From: an uncultured Bacteroides sp.
GTDB taxonomy: Bacteria; Bacteroidota; Bacteroidia; Bacteroidales; Bacteroidaceae
Reading direction: 5' to 3'
Length of the DNA: 64,000 bases
Assembly (NCBI GenBank): GCA_902388495.1
Contig: CABMPP010000014.1
Location: 1-64,000 of the forward strand
Of the stretch, positions 1-8,889 are shown piece by piece (the first letter of the stretch is position 1; each line of letters opens with the position of its first letter). The position numbers were made by a program, and so were the translations under genes. The notes under the pieces are model-generated. The model was not told the DNA's origin and ran no database searches. It saw only the letters and a program-made list of their open reading frames with translations.

Positions 1-64
1 CGGGCACCTCCCCTTTCAGGCGGAGGAGTTTGAGATACACTTGTTATCACACGCCCCTAAATTA

Positions 65-886
65 TCATTTATAGTATCGTCTATAGATTTCCTTGTATTC
101 TTTTCCTTTCTTGAAAGATTCCAGCCACGTGTTGAGGCTGTCCAGCAAGACGGGAGATTGTTTGCTCACTCCCCAGGAGTAGAACTGTGTAAAGCTGATG
201 GCAGTATTGATATCTATTTCGGGCATACTGTCTGACGCAGCCTGCGCAATACTTTCGTCGCATACTGCGTAGTCTATATCCCCGTGGGCAACTAATGAAA
301 TCAACTGTTCCGAACCATACTTCTCTATCTCTTTGACGTAGATCGTATCGCCAATCTCATTTCCCAGGTTGCGGATGCGCAGTATCGAAGGAGATCCCTT
401 TACTACATGCAGCGTTTTTCCGGCTAAGTCCAGTTGGCTTTTGATGAACAGCGCTGAGTCGGAAGCATTGTCCGGTTTTCGCTGCACCAATACCTGCTTG
501 CTCAGTACAATCGGGGTTGTAAGCAGCAAAGAATCCTTCAACTCGCTGGTGGCAAGGATGCCGTAAGCAATCACATCATATCTGCCTTCAGCCAAGCCTT
601 CCAGCCGATTGTCGAAACTCATCTCCGGCGAAATGGCAGCTTGCAACCCATGATCGCGGGCAAAAGCCTCTATCAACTCATAATGGAAGCCGGACAACGT
701 ATCGCCGTCTACGTAGAAACTGATGGAGTTGTATTCCGTTGCAGCATGTATGACGCCTTCGGCTGCTATTTCGGCATAATCACGCGGCTGCCCTTTCGGC
801 TTCTCTTCTTTTTTCATGAGGTAATGAGCAAGAAGGACGGCTATAATCCCCAGCAACGCATATTTCAAGAGTCTGCTTTTCGTCAT
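65..886 (-). CDS. Membrane-anchored solute-binding protein (SBP_bac_3 type)
   Basis: 273 residues. One N-terminal hydrophobic segment (about residues 8-24) followed by a charged stretch suggests a membrane-anchored periplasmic protein. Residues about 45-270 look like a family 3 solute-binding domain: an early FHYELIEAFA segment typical of the first lobe, then GRYDVIAYG, and near the end DIDYAVCDE. This fold binds amino acids or small ligands, and is also the sensor part of MltF-type lytic transglycosylases; no transglycosylase domain follows here. It starts 11 bases after the porin stop on the same strand, so the two are probably co-transcribed. Ligand unknown. Confidence 0.75.
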   Translation of the reverse strand: MTKSRLLKYALLGIIAVLLAHYLMKKEEKPKGQPRDYAEIAAEGVIHAATEYNSISFYVDGDTLSGFHYELIEAFARDHGLQAAISPEMSFDNRLEGLAEGRYDVIAYGILATSELKDSLLLTTPIVLSKQVLVQRKPDNASDSALFIKSQLDLAGKTLHVVKGSPSILRIRNLGNEIGDTIYVKEIEKYGSEQLISLVAHGDIDYAVCDESIAQAASDSMPEIDINTAISFTQFYSWGVSKQSPVLLDSLNTWLESFKKGKEYKEIYRRYYK

Positions 887-897
887 ACAGCAAGCAT

Positions 898-2994
898 TTA
901 ATCATAGAAATTCCACGAAATACCAATCTTGAACAAACGTGGATTGATAGGATAGTGGGGCACCAGGAAGTAATTGGGCTTACCCATACCTGCATTGACA
1001 TGATACATCATGGCAAAGATACGTGTCCGCTTCAATTGCAGGTTGGCATAAACATTCACGATGGGGTAACCACCGATTTCCACCTGGTCGTTGGTTGGTT
1101 GCAGGTGGAACTGCTGGATGCCGGGCGCGTAGGCAGGTGCATTGTAGGTAGTGAAGTATCTGACGTCGGCACCCAACTGAACAGTCAGCACCTTCTTTGC
1201 CAACTTAGTCAGTATATATAAGTTATGGTAAAGCGAGAATTGTGGCAACGGAAGTACCGCTTCATTACTTGTCTTTTGCCAGGTTACTTCATTGTCCAGG
1301 TGAAGTATCCCAAGACGGAAGTTTTGCGCCAGCGTGGCGGACAGTATCTGTATGTTGCCTCCGTTCTGCTCGGGCATAGCACTTGGGTTGAAATAAGTGT
1401 AGTTCTTTATATTCTCCACATTGGCGCGTAGATTCGTTCCCCAGCGGGCAATGTTCAATTCACCTTCCACGCGGGTGCGGAATTCTTTGTCCATATTATC
1501 ATTGTCCCAACTGTAGTGGTTGGAGTGATAGTGGCGCATATAGAAGGAGGGGAGCGTGTTGCTCACGAAACCGCGGGCATAGAAGTTCACCGTATCTTTC
1601 CATAAACGGAAGTTCAAGTCCAGGTTGGCATTGACACGGAACTGACCGATAGCTTTGTCGAGCAGGCCCACTTCACCGTTCACATTGTAATGCAGCAACT
1701 TGCCTTCGCGTTTGGCAAGTTCTCCACCTACGAAGACTTCCTGCTCGGTATAGCGGATGCGGCGCATGTCCGTAAGCGTATCGACATTCATCAGGTCGTA
1801 CCGGCTGAATTTATGGGAGATATATGCTGTAAGCCCTGCTTTGGCATATTTGTTGAATCCCTCCAGCAGTGCTATGCCGAATACGTTCTTTACGCTGAAG
1901 GCTGTGGTGGAGTCATTGCTATGATCCTTGTAGAGATAATACTTTTCGGGAAAGAATCCTTTAGGTTCGTTGCCCGAACGGAATTCATGCCGTGAGCGTT
2001 CCACCTTGAGTGTATGTATAAAACTGGTGACGGGCACAAACTCCTCTGTAACAGTGGTATCTTGTACTGCCACCGCAGGGATGCTGTCGTTTAACGGTTT
2101 CTTGGCAGGACCTTCCTGTTCTTTTATTTCAGTCGTTTTCCGGGTGAAGCCTAGTCGGTAACGTTGTGTCAGGTACACATAGAAGTCCTTGTTGCGGTTC
2201 GAGGTCTGTTCCAGTTTGACGGGGATAGTGGTCGACTCGTACTCCTTCTTTCCACCCGACATATTTTCGGGACGGGTGATGTACTGATCGTCCGCAATAC
2301 CGCCGTTTTCGTTCATCTTCATGAAGAAGTTGTTGTATACGGCTTGTAGTTGGTACTTTTCGCCTATGTAGCTGGCAAACAGTCCGGCATTGAAGTGCGA
2401 GGTCGATTGGTTCTGGTAATATCCGCGCCCATAGAGGTAATCGATATTGAAGCCAAAGGCAAACGCTTTGTTGACGTTGACGGAGAAGTATGACTTGAAC
2501 CGCTCTTCACCGTTCACTTTGTTTCCTGCCTTGTAGTAAGTCAGGTTGGTGTAGGGGATGTTACTGTTGGTAAACATCACCTGGTCGGGGCGGACGAAGA
2601 AGCTGGAGAAAGGTGTCATGAAAATGGTAGGTTCGTCGTCCGAGCGTTCGAAGAACAGCCGCGAGAGCCGTGGAGAACCCAGGTTGCCCAGGTAGTTATA
2701 GTGCCCGAACATTCCTTCTACCAGGTTTGTATTCTGGAAGTTGAGGCTGACAGTATCAGCAGGCAGAATAGTGCGGTTGCCCAGTGTCTCGCTCAGTTTC
2801 CACATATAAAGTTTGGGGGGAAGACTTTGGATTTCGGTGTTGGTGCTGTCTTCCAGGTTGTCCGGTTGGGTGTTCGGGTCAATTTGATTGCCGAATCGGT
2901 CACGGTTATTCATCGGGTTCAGGGTGTTTTGCGCCATTGCCCCCCATATCCCGACGACGGACAGAAATATATATGTCAGTACAATTCGTCTCAT
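898..2994 (-). CDS. Putative outer-membrane porin (Porin_10 type)
   Basis: 698 residues from the ATG at 2994. The frame opens further upstream at a TTG, but that TTG is part of the promoter box and the ATG is followed directly by a signal peptide (MRRIVLTYIFLSVVGIWGAM, then AQ). The mature part has a short Asn/Asp-rich leader, then many alternating aromatic/hydrophobic beta strands, and ends in a strand with a terminal aromatic (SWNFYD), as in outer-membrane barrels. I recognise it as the Bacteroidetes 'putative porin' family; the transported solute is unknown. It has no TonB box or plug domain and is not a SusC protein. The solute-binding protein gene follows immediately. Confidence 0.8.
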   Translation of the reverse strand: MRRIVLTYIFLSVVGIWGAMAQNTLNPMNNRDRFGNQIDPNTQPDNLEDSTNTEIQSLPPKLYMWKLSETLGNRTILPADTVSLNFQNTNLVEGMFGHYNYLGNLGSPRLSRLFFERSDDEPTIFMTPFSSFFVRPDQVMFTNSNIPYTNLTYYKAGNKVNGEERFKSYFSVNVNKAFAFGFNIDYLYGRGYYQNQSTSHFNAGLFASYIGEKYQLQAVYNNFFMKMNENGGIADDQYITRPENMSGGKKEYESTTIPVKLEQTSNRNKDFYVYLTQRYRLGFTRKTTEIKEQEGPAKKPLNDSIPAVAVQDTTVTEEFVPVTSFIHTLKVERSRHEFRSGNEPKGFFPEKYYLYKDHSNDSTTAFSVKNVFGIALLEGFNKYAKAGLTAYISHKFSRYDLMNVDTLTDMRRIRYTEQEVFVGGELAKREGKLLHYNVNGEVGLLDKAIGQFRVNANLDLNFRLWKDTVNFYARGFVSNTLPSFYMRHYHSNHYSWDNDNMDKEFRTRVEGELNIARWGTNLRANVENIKNYTYFNPSAMPEQNGGNIQILSATLAQNFRLGILHLDNEVTWQKTSNEAVLPLPQFSLYHNLYILTKLAKKVLTVQLGADVRYFTTYNAPAYAPGIQQFHLQPTNDQVEIGGYPIVNVYANLQLKRTRIFAMMYHVNAGMGKPNYFLVPHYPINPRLFKIGISWNFYD

Positions 2995-3003
2995 AATTAG
3001 GCG

Positions 3004-3011
3004 CAAAGATA
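3004..3011 (-). promoter_or_regulatory. -7 promoter box of the porin gene
   Basis: TATCTTTG on the minus strand matches the Bacteroidetes -7 consensus TAnnTTTG. Transcription would start around 3000, leaving only about six bases before the ATG at 2994. No clear -33 TTTG is seen. Confidence 0.6.
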
Positions 3012-3334
3012 CAATAAAAAATTATTCGCTTACTGAATTCGGCCTTTTTTGCTTCTTTTAAAAGTGTCTGTCCTCCTTGTTATGAAATGTTTTCGTAAGT
3101 AGGCGCTTGTATATACCCCATACCGGATGTATAGAGAAAAGTTGTCCGGCATTAAGAGAAAAGATCCAGGGCATTAGGAGAAAAGTTCCTTTCTTCAGTG
3201 ATAATTCTCTGTTCAAAGCTTGCGAACGGATATTCACAAGGCTTGAATATGTATTCGCACGGCGCGAACAAGCGTTCGCGCAGCAAAAACCGATTTTCTT
3301 CTAAGGATGGTGTTACTAATATCTTTTACTTACT
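3012..3334. other. Divergent intergenic region with short repeats
   Basis: Non-coding space between the porin (minus) and histidine kinase (plus) genes. It holds a 22-bp imperfect tandem repeat starting with GAGAAAAG at 3134, 3156 and 3178, and a short dyad CGCGAAC/GTTCGCG at 3263-3269 and 3274-3280. No conserved gene was seen; a short frame at 3107-3304 has no recognisable features. The repeats could be regulator sites, but nothing shows this directly. Confidence 0.5.
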
Positions 3335-3342
3335 TATCTTTG
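3335..3342 (+). promoter_or_regulatory. -7 promoter box of the histidine kinase gene
   Basis: TATCTTTG matches TAnnTTTG and lies about 73 bases before the kinase ATG. It predicts a start near 3346 and a 5' leader of about 70 bases. Confidence 0.6.
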
Positions 3343-3414
3343 CAGGTAAATGAATATCTTTACAGCTTCTTTATTCTTTAATAAAAAGCCGATATCCTTA
3401 ATACATTATCTATT

Positions 3415-5316
3415 ATGAAAAACTTGTTGCTACTTTTCTGTTTGTTCACAACTTGTACTTTGCTGCATGCACAGGAGGCAGACCTGGCGGAATATCAAAA
3501 AGAACTTGCCCGCGCTGAGAAGTTGAAAGACCGGGACAGTATTGCTGCGGCATACTGTCATTTGGGAGAGTATTATACGCGCCGTTCGGCAGACAGTGCC
3601 CTTTATTATTCGGAGAAAGCACTGGCAACGCTGAAGACAAAGCCTTCATCTTTGCATATCACTCTATTAAATGATATAGGAGATGCTTACTTCTCTTCGG
3701 GCGACTTGGATAAAGCTTTTTCTTATTTTTCCATGGCACGCCACGAAGCGTCCGAGCTGAAAGATACGGTACTATGGGCTAATGCAAACACAAATCTCGG
3801 GGTGGTTTACCGTCAGAGAGAGAATCCCGATTCCGCACTGATTTACTATAATGAAGCATTACACTTGCTCGAAGGTCGCGAAAACTATTCCGAGCTGGCA
3901 CAGGTATTAAGCAGCATTGCCATACTCTATGCCAATAGAAGTCGTTCGGATGAAGGCATATTGTATGGGAAACGCGCAGTGGAAGCGGCTGCAAAAAGTA
4001 AAGATATGGATATGATACTATATGCCAACTATGCTTGCGGCAGTATCTACTTTCAGCAAAGACGGCATGACGAGGGTATCGGTATGCTGCGGGCGGTAGT
4101 GGAAGAAGGAACCCGACAGCAGATGCCCCTATATGTCCTAAAAGGTTATACAACGATGCTTGAGATGTTTAAGGCTTTAGGCAAGCGCGATTCTGTTGAT
4201 TTCTATATGAAAAAAGCGGAAGCTGTGGTGCGGCAATTACCGGAGGACTCGCAAGAGGTCTTGGGATTTCTTGAAGAACAATTTCTTATTTACATGGAGC
4301 AGGGACGCTATCGCGAGAGCTTGGACATACAGATGAAACTGTTGAAGCGTCGTGAGAGAGGAATGTACATGCCGGTCGACAAACTGTATCTGATGATAGC
4401 GCGTAATTATCGTGGCCTGAAAGAACCGGAAAATGCCATGTACTACTATGACATGGCTTATCGGACATGTGACAGTTTGTACTCCGAACGCGTCACCAAG
4501 GAGTTGTCCGACATGACCGTAAAGTATGATACTAAGGAGAAAGAACTTGAGATAGTTCGTCTGAATCAGGTCCAGTTGGAGCAAAAAGCACAAACCATGC
4601 GCTGGCTTGTTGCAACGATTGTAGTTGTATTCGTGTTCCTGCTTTTCCTTCTTTATTATATGTTCCGTCGCAAGCGCGTCAAGAAGGAGGAAGAATTGAA
4701 ACTTGCCCGAAGTTATATCGAAGGTTTGGAACGTGAGCGCACGCGTCTTGCCAAAGACTTGCACGACGGTGTATGCAATGACCTGCTGGGCATCGGTATG
4801 CAGATGCAATGTATGCCGCCTACCGATGAATCGAAGCAAGAATTGCTGGGCTTGCTGGAGCAGGTGCGTACCGACGTGCGTTGCATCTCTCATGAACTGA
4901 TGCCGCCTAAGTTCCAATACACCACGTTGGCCGAGACAATAGAGGCGTATGTGGAGCGACTTGCTGTACCTTCGTCCGTGCAACTGGCTTTCAGTGGAGA
5001 GAACGAGGGAGCGGAATGGCATCAAGTGCCGGAGCAAGTAGCTTATGAGGTTTATCGTATTTTGCAAGAACTGCTGTCCAACGTGCTGAAGCATTCCGGA
5101 GCAACTGAAGTATATGTAAGCCTTTCCCTGACAGAGAAGTTATTGACACTGCAGATAACCGACAACGGAAAGAGCTATTCCGACGGCAGTGCTGCGGGAA
5201 ATGGTATCGGCCTGACTACTATCCGGGAGCGGGTAAAAGCAATTGGCGGAGTGTTTACTACGGATATACAGAACGGCGAACAATTGTTCAAACTTGAGAT
5301 TTTGTTGTCTATTTAA
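3415..5316 (+). CDS. TPR-containing sensor histidine kinase (NarX/DesK type)
   Basis: 633 residues. Signal peptide (residues 1-20, ending LLHAQ), a periplasmic solenoid of tetratricopeptide repeats to about residue 365, a coiled segment, one membrane helix (about 397-416) followed by RRKR, then a cytoplasmic kinase. The phosphoacceptor His450 lies in KDLHDGVCND, the HisKA_3 motif; an N-box (LQELLSNVLKHSG) and a G-box (GNGIGL) complete the ATPase domain. It should sense an envelope signal through the TPRs and phosphorylate the response regulator encoded about 105 bases downstream. The signal is unknown. All key kinase motifs are intact. Confidence 0.9.
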   Translation: MKNLLLLFCLFTTCTLLHAQEADLAEYQKELARAEKLKDRDSIAAAYCHLGEYYTRRSADSALYYSEKALATLKTKPSSLHITLLNDIGDAYFSSGDLDKAFSYFSMARHEASELKDTVLWANANTNLGVVYRQRENPDSALIYYNEALHLLEGRENYSELAQVLSSIAILYANRSRSDEGILYGKRAVEAAAKSKDMDMILYANYACGSIYFQQRRHDEGIGMLRAVVEEGTRQQMPLYVLKGYTTMLEMFKALGKRDSVDFYMKKAEAVVRQLPEDSQEVLGFLEEQFLIYMEQGRYRESLDIQMKLLKRRERGMYMPVDKLYLMIARNYRGLKEPENAMYYYDMAYRTCDSLYSERVTKELSDMTVKYDTKEKELEIVRLNQVQLEQKAQTMRWLVATIVVVFVFLLFLLYYMFRRKRVKKEEELKLARSYIEGLERERTRLAKDLHDGVCNDLLGIGMQMQCMPPTDESKQELLGLLEQVRTDVRCISHELMPPKFQYTTLAETIEAYVERLAVPSSVQLAFSGENEGAEWHQVPEQVAYEVYRILQELLSNVLKHSGATEVYVSLSLTEKLLTLQITDNGKSYSDGSAAGNGIGLTTIRERVKAIGGVFTTDIQNGEQLFKLEILLSI

Positions 5317-5420
5317 CTGAAAACCGTTCTATCCGGGACTAAAATCACTATTTTTGATGATGCCGTATATTGATAAATAGTTTTTCTTTGCAGAGAAAAT
5401 TAGAACACAAAGATAGGTTG

Positions 5421-6074
5421 ATGAAAGAGAAAGATATACGCATTTTGTTGGTAGATGACCATGATTTGGTGCTTCAAGGGCTGAAGCGGATAGTAGAATG
5501 TTCGTTACCGGAAATAAAGACCGTATGTACAGCTTCGTCGGGGCAGGAAGCGCTGCAATTTATAACGTCCCAACGCTTCAATCTTTTCGTGTTGGATATA
5601 GAATTGCCCGATTTATCAGGGTTGGATGTTATCTCCTGCATTCGTGAGAAAGATCCGCAGGCACGTATCATAGTGAATACCGTACACGAAGAAATCTGGT
5701 TCATCAAGAACCTGGTGCAGTGCAATGTAGATGGCATCCTGTTTAAATCCATTGATTCTACCAAGATTGCCGAAGCTATCCGCCGCGTGCTTGACGGCGA
5801 AACTTACTATTGCCCCTATGCCGAGCATGTGCGTGCACAGATGCGGCGTTCGGATGAAGGACGGCGCGAAGAACTTACCCTGCGCGAACTGGATGTGCTG
5901 AAACGTATCTCCGAAGGGAAAAACACCCAGGAGATAGCGTCGGAACTTTGTGTCTCTACCAATACGGTAGATACGCACCGGCGTCATCTGTTGGAGAAAC
6001 TCAATGCAAAGAATGTGGCAGACCTGATAATGACAGCTATTTCCAAGGGCATTATCCCTATCCGCAAGTGTTGA
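5421..6074 (+). CDS. Response regulator, NarL/LuxR type
   Basis: 217 residues from the ATG at 5421; an upstream TTG in frame is less likely because the receiver domain starts right after this ATG. The receiver domain (residues 5-125) has the acidic pair DD in LLVDDHD, the phosphoacceptor Asp59 in LFVLDIELP, and a conserved Lys in ILFKSID. A C-terminal LuxR helix-turn-helix (about 148-210, with TLRELDVLKRISEGKNTQEI) binds DNA. It is the natural partner of the TPR kinase just upstream. The two lipoprotein genes downstream are possible targets or operon partners; nothing in the sequence proves it. Confidence 0.9.
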   Translation: MKEKDIRILLVDDHDLVLQGLKRIVECSLPEIKTVCTASSGQEALQFITSQRFNLFVLDIELPDLSGLDVISCIREKDPQARIIVNTVHEEIWFIKNLVQCNVDGILFKSIDSTKIAEAIRRVLDGETYYCPYAEHVRAQMRRSDEGRREELTLRELDVLKRISEGKNTQEIASELCVSTNTVDTHRRHLLEKLNAKNVADLIMTAISKGIIPIRKC

Positions 6075-6103
6075 CGGCATTACTCATTTTAAAACATATT
6101 GAT

Positions 6104-6697
6104 ATGATGAAGAAGTTTACTATTGCAGTTTTATCCGCAATCTTTTGCGGAGTGGTTGCGCTGTCGGCATGCGGTGGCGCGAAGAAGAATGGCGGAAGTA
6201 CGGAAAGTACAGAAAGCCAGGGAACGAGTGTTGCCGAAGATAATGCTCCGCGTGGTTACCTTATGCCTGCCATCTCGGTGAATGACTTTTGTGGCGATTT
6301 CACTACGATGAGTCCCGACTACGGTTATCTGATGCCCGAGAAAGGATTGTTCCTTAAGATGAATGATATACGGGGGGCATACGGGATTGATGTCTATACT
6401 TATGTGATGGATGGTGACAAAATACAATGTACACCGGGGCATTTTGTGATGATAACTCCGCGAGGTGGCGATAAACTGGAAGTAACCATCAAGAAAAGCT
6501 CCAGTAACAATACTCCTTCCTTCACGTTCGTACCGACTCCCAATTGTGAAAACTCTGCTTATGTAGCTACTGAAGCGGTAGCTGGTAACTATTACTATCT
6601 CTGTGGTGACGGTGAAGCTCGCTACAAGTTCGAAGACTTGTTTGAGGATGAGCGTTGTGCAGAGTTTAAGAATTTAGTGGATAATTATGGTAAATAA
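6104..6697 (+). CDS. Small lipoprotein of unknown function
   Basis: 197 residues from the first of two adjacent ATGs (6104, 6107), chosen because a lipoprotein signal follows: MMKKFTIAVL, a hydrophobic core and the lipobox LSAC. After the lipidated Cys comes a Gly/Ser/Thr-rich linker (about residues 22-45) and then a compact domain that I do not recognise, with two distant cysteines (NDFCGDF and NCENSAY). It starts 29 bases after the response regulator stop and overlaps the extended frame of the next lipoprotein, so the genes are probably co-transcribed. Likely periplasmic side of a membrane. Confidence 0.7.
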   Translation: MMKKFTIAVLSAIFCGVVALSACGGAKKNGGSTESTESQGTSVAEDNAPRGYLMPAISVNDFCGDFTTMSPDYGYLMPEKGLFLKMNDIRGAYGIDVYTYVMDGDKIQCTPGHFVMITPRGGDKLEVTIKKSSSNNTPSFTFVPTPNCENSAYVATEAVAGNYYYLCGDGEARYKFEDLFEDERCAEFKNLVDNYGK

Positions 6698-6731
6698 CCA
6701 CTATGACAAAAGTGATTTAATGATGGATATT

Positions 6732-7964
6732 ATGAAAAAAGTGATATCGATTTGTTTATGCGCTGTGTTTACTTTATTGGCAGCCTGTAGCAGCGATAGT
6801 GAAGGCGAACAGAAGAAGATACAGGTTAATAATGAGAAAGAACTGAATCAGACTCTGTATGCCGACCAGCAGAAAGGCGGTATTTCATTTGTTGCGGAGG
6901 CTGATTGGACAACTTCCGTATCGGAGAGCACTGCCACAAAAGCCGCAGCAACATGGGTTACTTTAGATCCCGATCATGGAGGCAAAGGCAGCTATACTGT
7001 TTCGATCAATTTGGAACCCAATCTTACGGGGCAGAAACGTACGGCTACTATCACCATCACGTGTGGTGATACAAAGATTACGGTAACTGTCACGCAAGAA
7101 GGTACTACCGAATCCGGTGATGTGCCGGGAGCCAACCAAAATTACCTGGTAAGCCGCATACAAGAGGTCTATGAAACGGTGGTAGCTGCTACGGGGGCGA
7201 AAGAAACGAGTACCACTGCCTATACGTTCGAGTACGACAGTCAGAATCGTATTACTAAAGCGCAGGAAGATGAAACCTACTTCTCCGGAGAAAAAGAAAT
7301 GAGCGGAAACACATTTACTTACGGTGATAATACGATTGTGATGAAAAGTTTCTCCGACGATAAGACCGATGAGCAGGATGAAGCTACTTTTACTTTGGGC
7401 GAGGACGGCAATATCGTTAAGTATGAGATTGTGGAGGTTGAATCCGGTTCCCGTTCATGGTATTCGGCAGGTACGTTGACTTACGACAGTGAAGGTTACT
7501 TGACGACTGCCGAAGGTCAGGTGGATATGTCTTCCGGCGAACCTGAGAACAGAGTGGATATGGCTGTATGGAAAGATGGCAATCTGATAAGAGCGTACAA
7601 CGACTATTACGGAACGGATCAACAGAAGACACGTTCCGAAATGGAATATGCCAATTCGGAATACATCAATAATCCGAATGTCAATCTCGATCTGAACTTC
7701 TTTGTTTGCGACAGCGAATGGCTGGACTGCTTTGCTTTCGGTGGAGCGTATATCAAACCCTATGGTCACATAGGCAAGCGTAGCAAAAACTATATGACTG
7801 CGGAGTATGATAAGTATCACGGCGACAATGAGTATTGTACTTATCAGTACGAGTTCGACGAAAAAGGGCTTCCGGTAAAGGTTATTAAGACCCGCCATGA
7901 TAAGGAAAACTATTATTCGAAGAATCAGATTACATACACCATCACTTATAAGTTAGCTCAATAG
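6732..7964 (+). CDS. BACON-domain lipoprotein
   Basis: 410 residues from the ATG at 6732 (another ATG at 6720 is possible); MKKVISICLC is followed by the lipobox LAAC. Residues about 25-125 are a BACON domain, recognisable from ADWTTSV, WVTLDP, GKGSYTVSI and the closing ITVTVTQEG. BACON domains in Bacteroidetes occur in surface glycan-binding proteins and often act as spacers. The rest (about 140-410) is a beta-rich region with repeated YDSQNRI / YDSEGYL / YEFDEKGLP strands, like the DUF4595-type lipoproteins. The last 17 codons and the terminator are duplicated beyond the higBA module. Function unknown; a surface-exposed binding role is inference. Confidence 0.75.
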   Translation: MKKVISICLCAVFTLLAACSSDSEGEQKKIQVNNEKELNQTLYADQQKGGISFVAEADWTTSVSESTATKAAATWVTLDPDHGGKGSYTVSINLEPNLTGQKRTATITITCGDTKITVTVTQEGTTESGDVPGANQNYLVSRIQEVYETVVAATGAKETSTTAYTFEYDSQNRITKAQEDETYFSGEKEMSGNTFTYGDNTIVMKSFSDDKTDEQDEATFTLGEDGNIVKYEIVEVESGSRSWYSAGTLTYDSEGYLTTAEGQVDMSSGEPENRVDMAVWKDGNLIRAYNDYYGTDQQKTRSEMEYANSEYINNPNVNLDLNFFVCDSEWLDCFAFGGAYIKPYGHIGKRSKNYMTAEYDKYHGDNEYCTYQYEFDEKGLPVKVIKTRHDKENYYSKNQITYTITYKLAQ

Positions 7965-8012
7965 GTATAAAAAAACGGATGATGCATTCACTCAGAAGAC
8001 ATCATCCGTTTA
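7918..8012. repeat. 95-bp direct repeat, copy 1 (native gene end and terminator)
   Basis: This copy spans the last codons of the BACON lipoprotein gene, its TAG stop and the following hairpin. It matches 8890-8984 at 92 of 95 positions with no gaps. Two of the three differences fall in the coding part and both are synonymous third-position changes; the third is in the hairpin loop. Confidence 0.95.
7973..8011 (+). terminator. Hairpin terminator after the BACON lipoprotein
   Basis: Stem AAACGGATGATG / CATCATCCGTTT with a 15-base loop, preceded by an A-tract and ending in T residues; it could serve both strands, closing higA from the other side. Confidence 0.65.
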
Positions 8013-8051
8013 TGCATTTGGTTCTGCATTTTCATCAATGTCATCCGCCGC

Positions 8052-8363
8052 TTAAAGCAATGCGGCATACTTGCGTATTTTATTCAAACGTTCAATGAGC
8101 GTCCGGTCGTTGCTTGCTTGCTGCATATTGTATTTCAGCTGCAGACGCATTAGCGAATCGGCAGGAATATCCAAGGCTGCCTCAAACATCATAGCGGTGG
8201 GAGTGGTCAGCGTACGCCGCCCGTTCAGCAGGTCGTTGAGTGCCTTGTAGGAGATACCCATTTGTTCCGCTAGTTTCCGCTGTGATATTTTGCGGTATTC
8301 TATTTCATCTTTCAGCACCTCACCAGGATGAGTGGGGGTATATCCGAATCTTACAGTTGCCAT
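8052..8363 (-). CDS. higA: HigA-type antitoxin (XRE helix-turn-helix)
   Basis: 103 residues. The N-terminal THPGEVLKDEI is the hallmark of HigA-family antitoxins, followed by an XRE helix-turn-helix (SQRKLAEQMGISYKALNDLL, about residues 27-46) and RRTLTTPTA. HigA proteins bind their own promoter and neutralise the HigB toxin. The gene lies nine bases after the toxin gene on the same strand; toxin-first order is usual for higBA. The stop is a TAA just outside direct repeat copy 1. Confidence 0.9.
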   Translation of the reverse strand: MATVRFGYTPTHPGEVLKDEIEYRKISQRKLAEQMGISYKALNDLLNGRRTLTTPTAMMFEAALDIPADSLMRLQLKYNMQQASNDRTLIERLNKIRKYAALL

Positions 8364-8372
8364 ATCTTTCGC

Positions 8373-8690
8373 TTATTTATAATGATTAGACAATTCGATA
8401 ATGTTGCATACAGTGACTACAATCTCGGAAACTACTTTTGTGGTCTTGAACTCTATACGGTATTGGTCATTCACTCTGACCGATTCCATGCCTGCTCTAT
8501 CGCCAATAAGTACCTCGTAGTGTAACGAATGATACCTAAAAAGATCTTCTACCCCCGACACTGATTCCAACAAGTCTATCGTCTTACGATATTTGGCGAC
8601 GATTTGGGGTTGAAAGCGATGCTTCTTGTCGGAAGTTCTTCCTTCAAGGTAGAGTTGCTCCAAATATTCCTTATCAAACTTAATTTCCAT
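8373..8690 (-). CDS. higB: HigB/RelE-type toxin
   Basis: 105 residues, slightly longer than the usual 90-95. The C-terminal half shows the RelE-like fold: DLFRYHSLHYEVLIGDRAG, then SVRVNDQYRIEF, then a strand ending in IIELSNHYK. This family of toxins cleaves mRNA on the ribosome; R-V-N-D-Q-Y-R is the usual signature around the catalytic region. Partner of the antitoxin just downstream. The module is the only cargo between the two 95-bp repeats. Confidence 0.88.
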   Translation of the reverse strand: MEIKFDKEYLEQLYLEGRTSDKKHRFQPQIVAKYRKTIDLLESVSGVEDLFRYHSLHYEVLIGDRAGMESVRVNDQYRIEFKTTKVVSEIVVTVCNIIELSNHYK

Positions 8691-8713
8691 GCTTTGATTG
8701 TAATCAACAAAAG

Positions 8714-8721
8714 CAAAGGTA
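8714..8721 (-). promoter_or_regulatory. -7 promoter box of higBA
   Basis: TACCTTTG on the minus strand fits TAnnTTTG; a TTG sits 21 bases further upstream, matching the expected -33 spacing. Leader of about 20 bases before higB. Confidence 0.6.
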
Positions 8722-8817
8722 GTGCAAATCTTTATAAGTCCACAATATTTGAGGATTTATTTAGAAGGTTTTTCATTTGTATCATCGGAATATACCTATC
8801 CCGTTCTGTTGCCCGTC

Positions 8818-8840
8818 CCGGCGGATATGTTATCCGCCGG
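8818..8840. repeat. Perfect 10-bp palindrome (REP-like)
   Basis: Arms CCGGCGGATA and TATCCGCCGG flank a TGT loop. It lies in the roughly 170-bp spacer between the higBA promoter and direct repeat copy 2. It resembles intergenic REP-type palindromes but no partner gene is nearby. Confidence 0.6.
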
Positions 8841-8889
8841 TCATGATTATCAGGATTTTCGACCACCTATGATTACAAATCCGATTGAA

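Noticed and set aside
4237..5094. 285-codon open frame antisense to the histidine kinase
   Set aside because: The plus-strand kinase has intact motifs throughout this stretch; the antisense frame shows no features.
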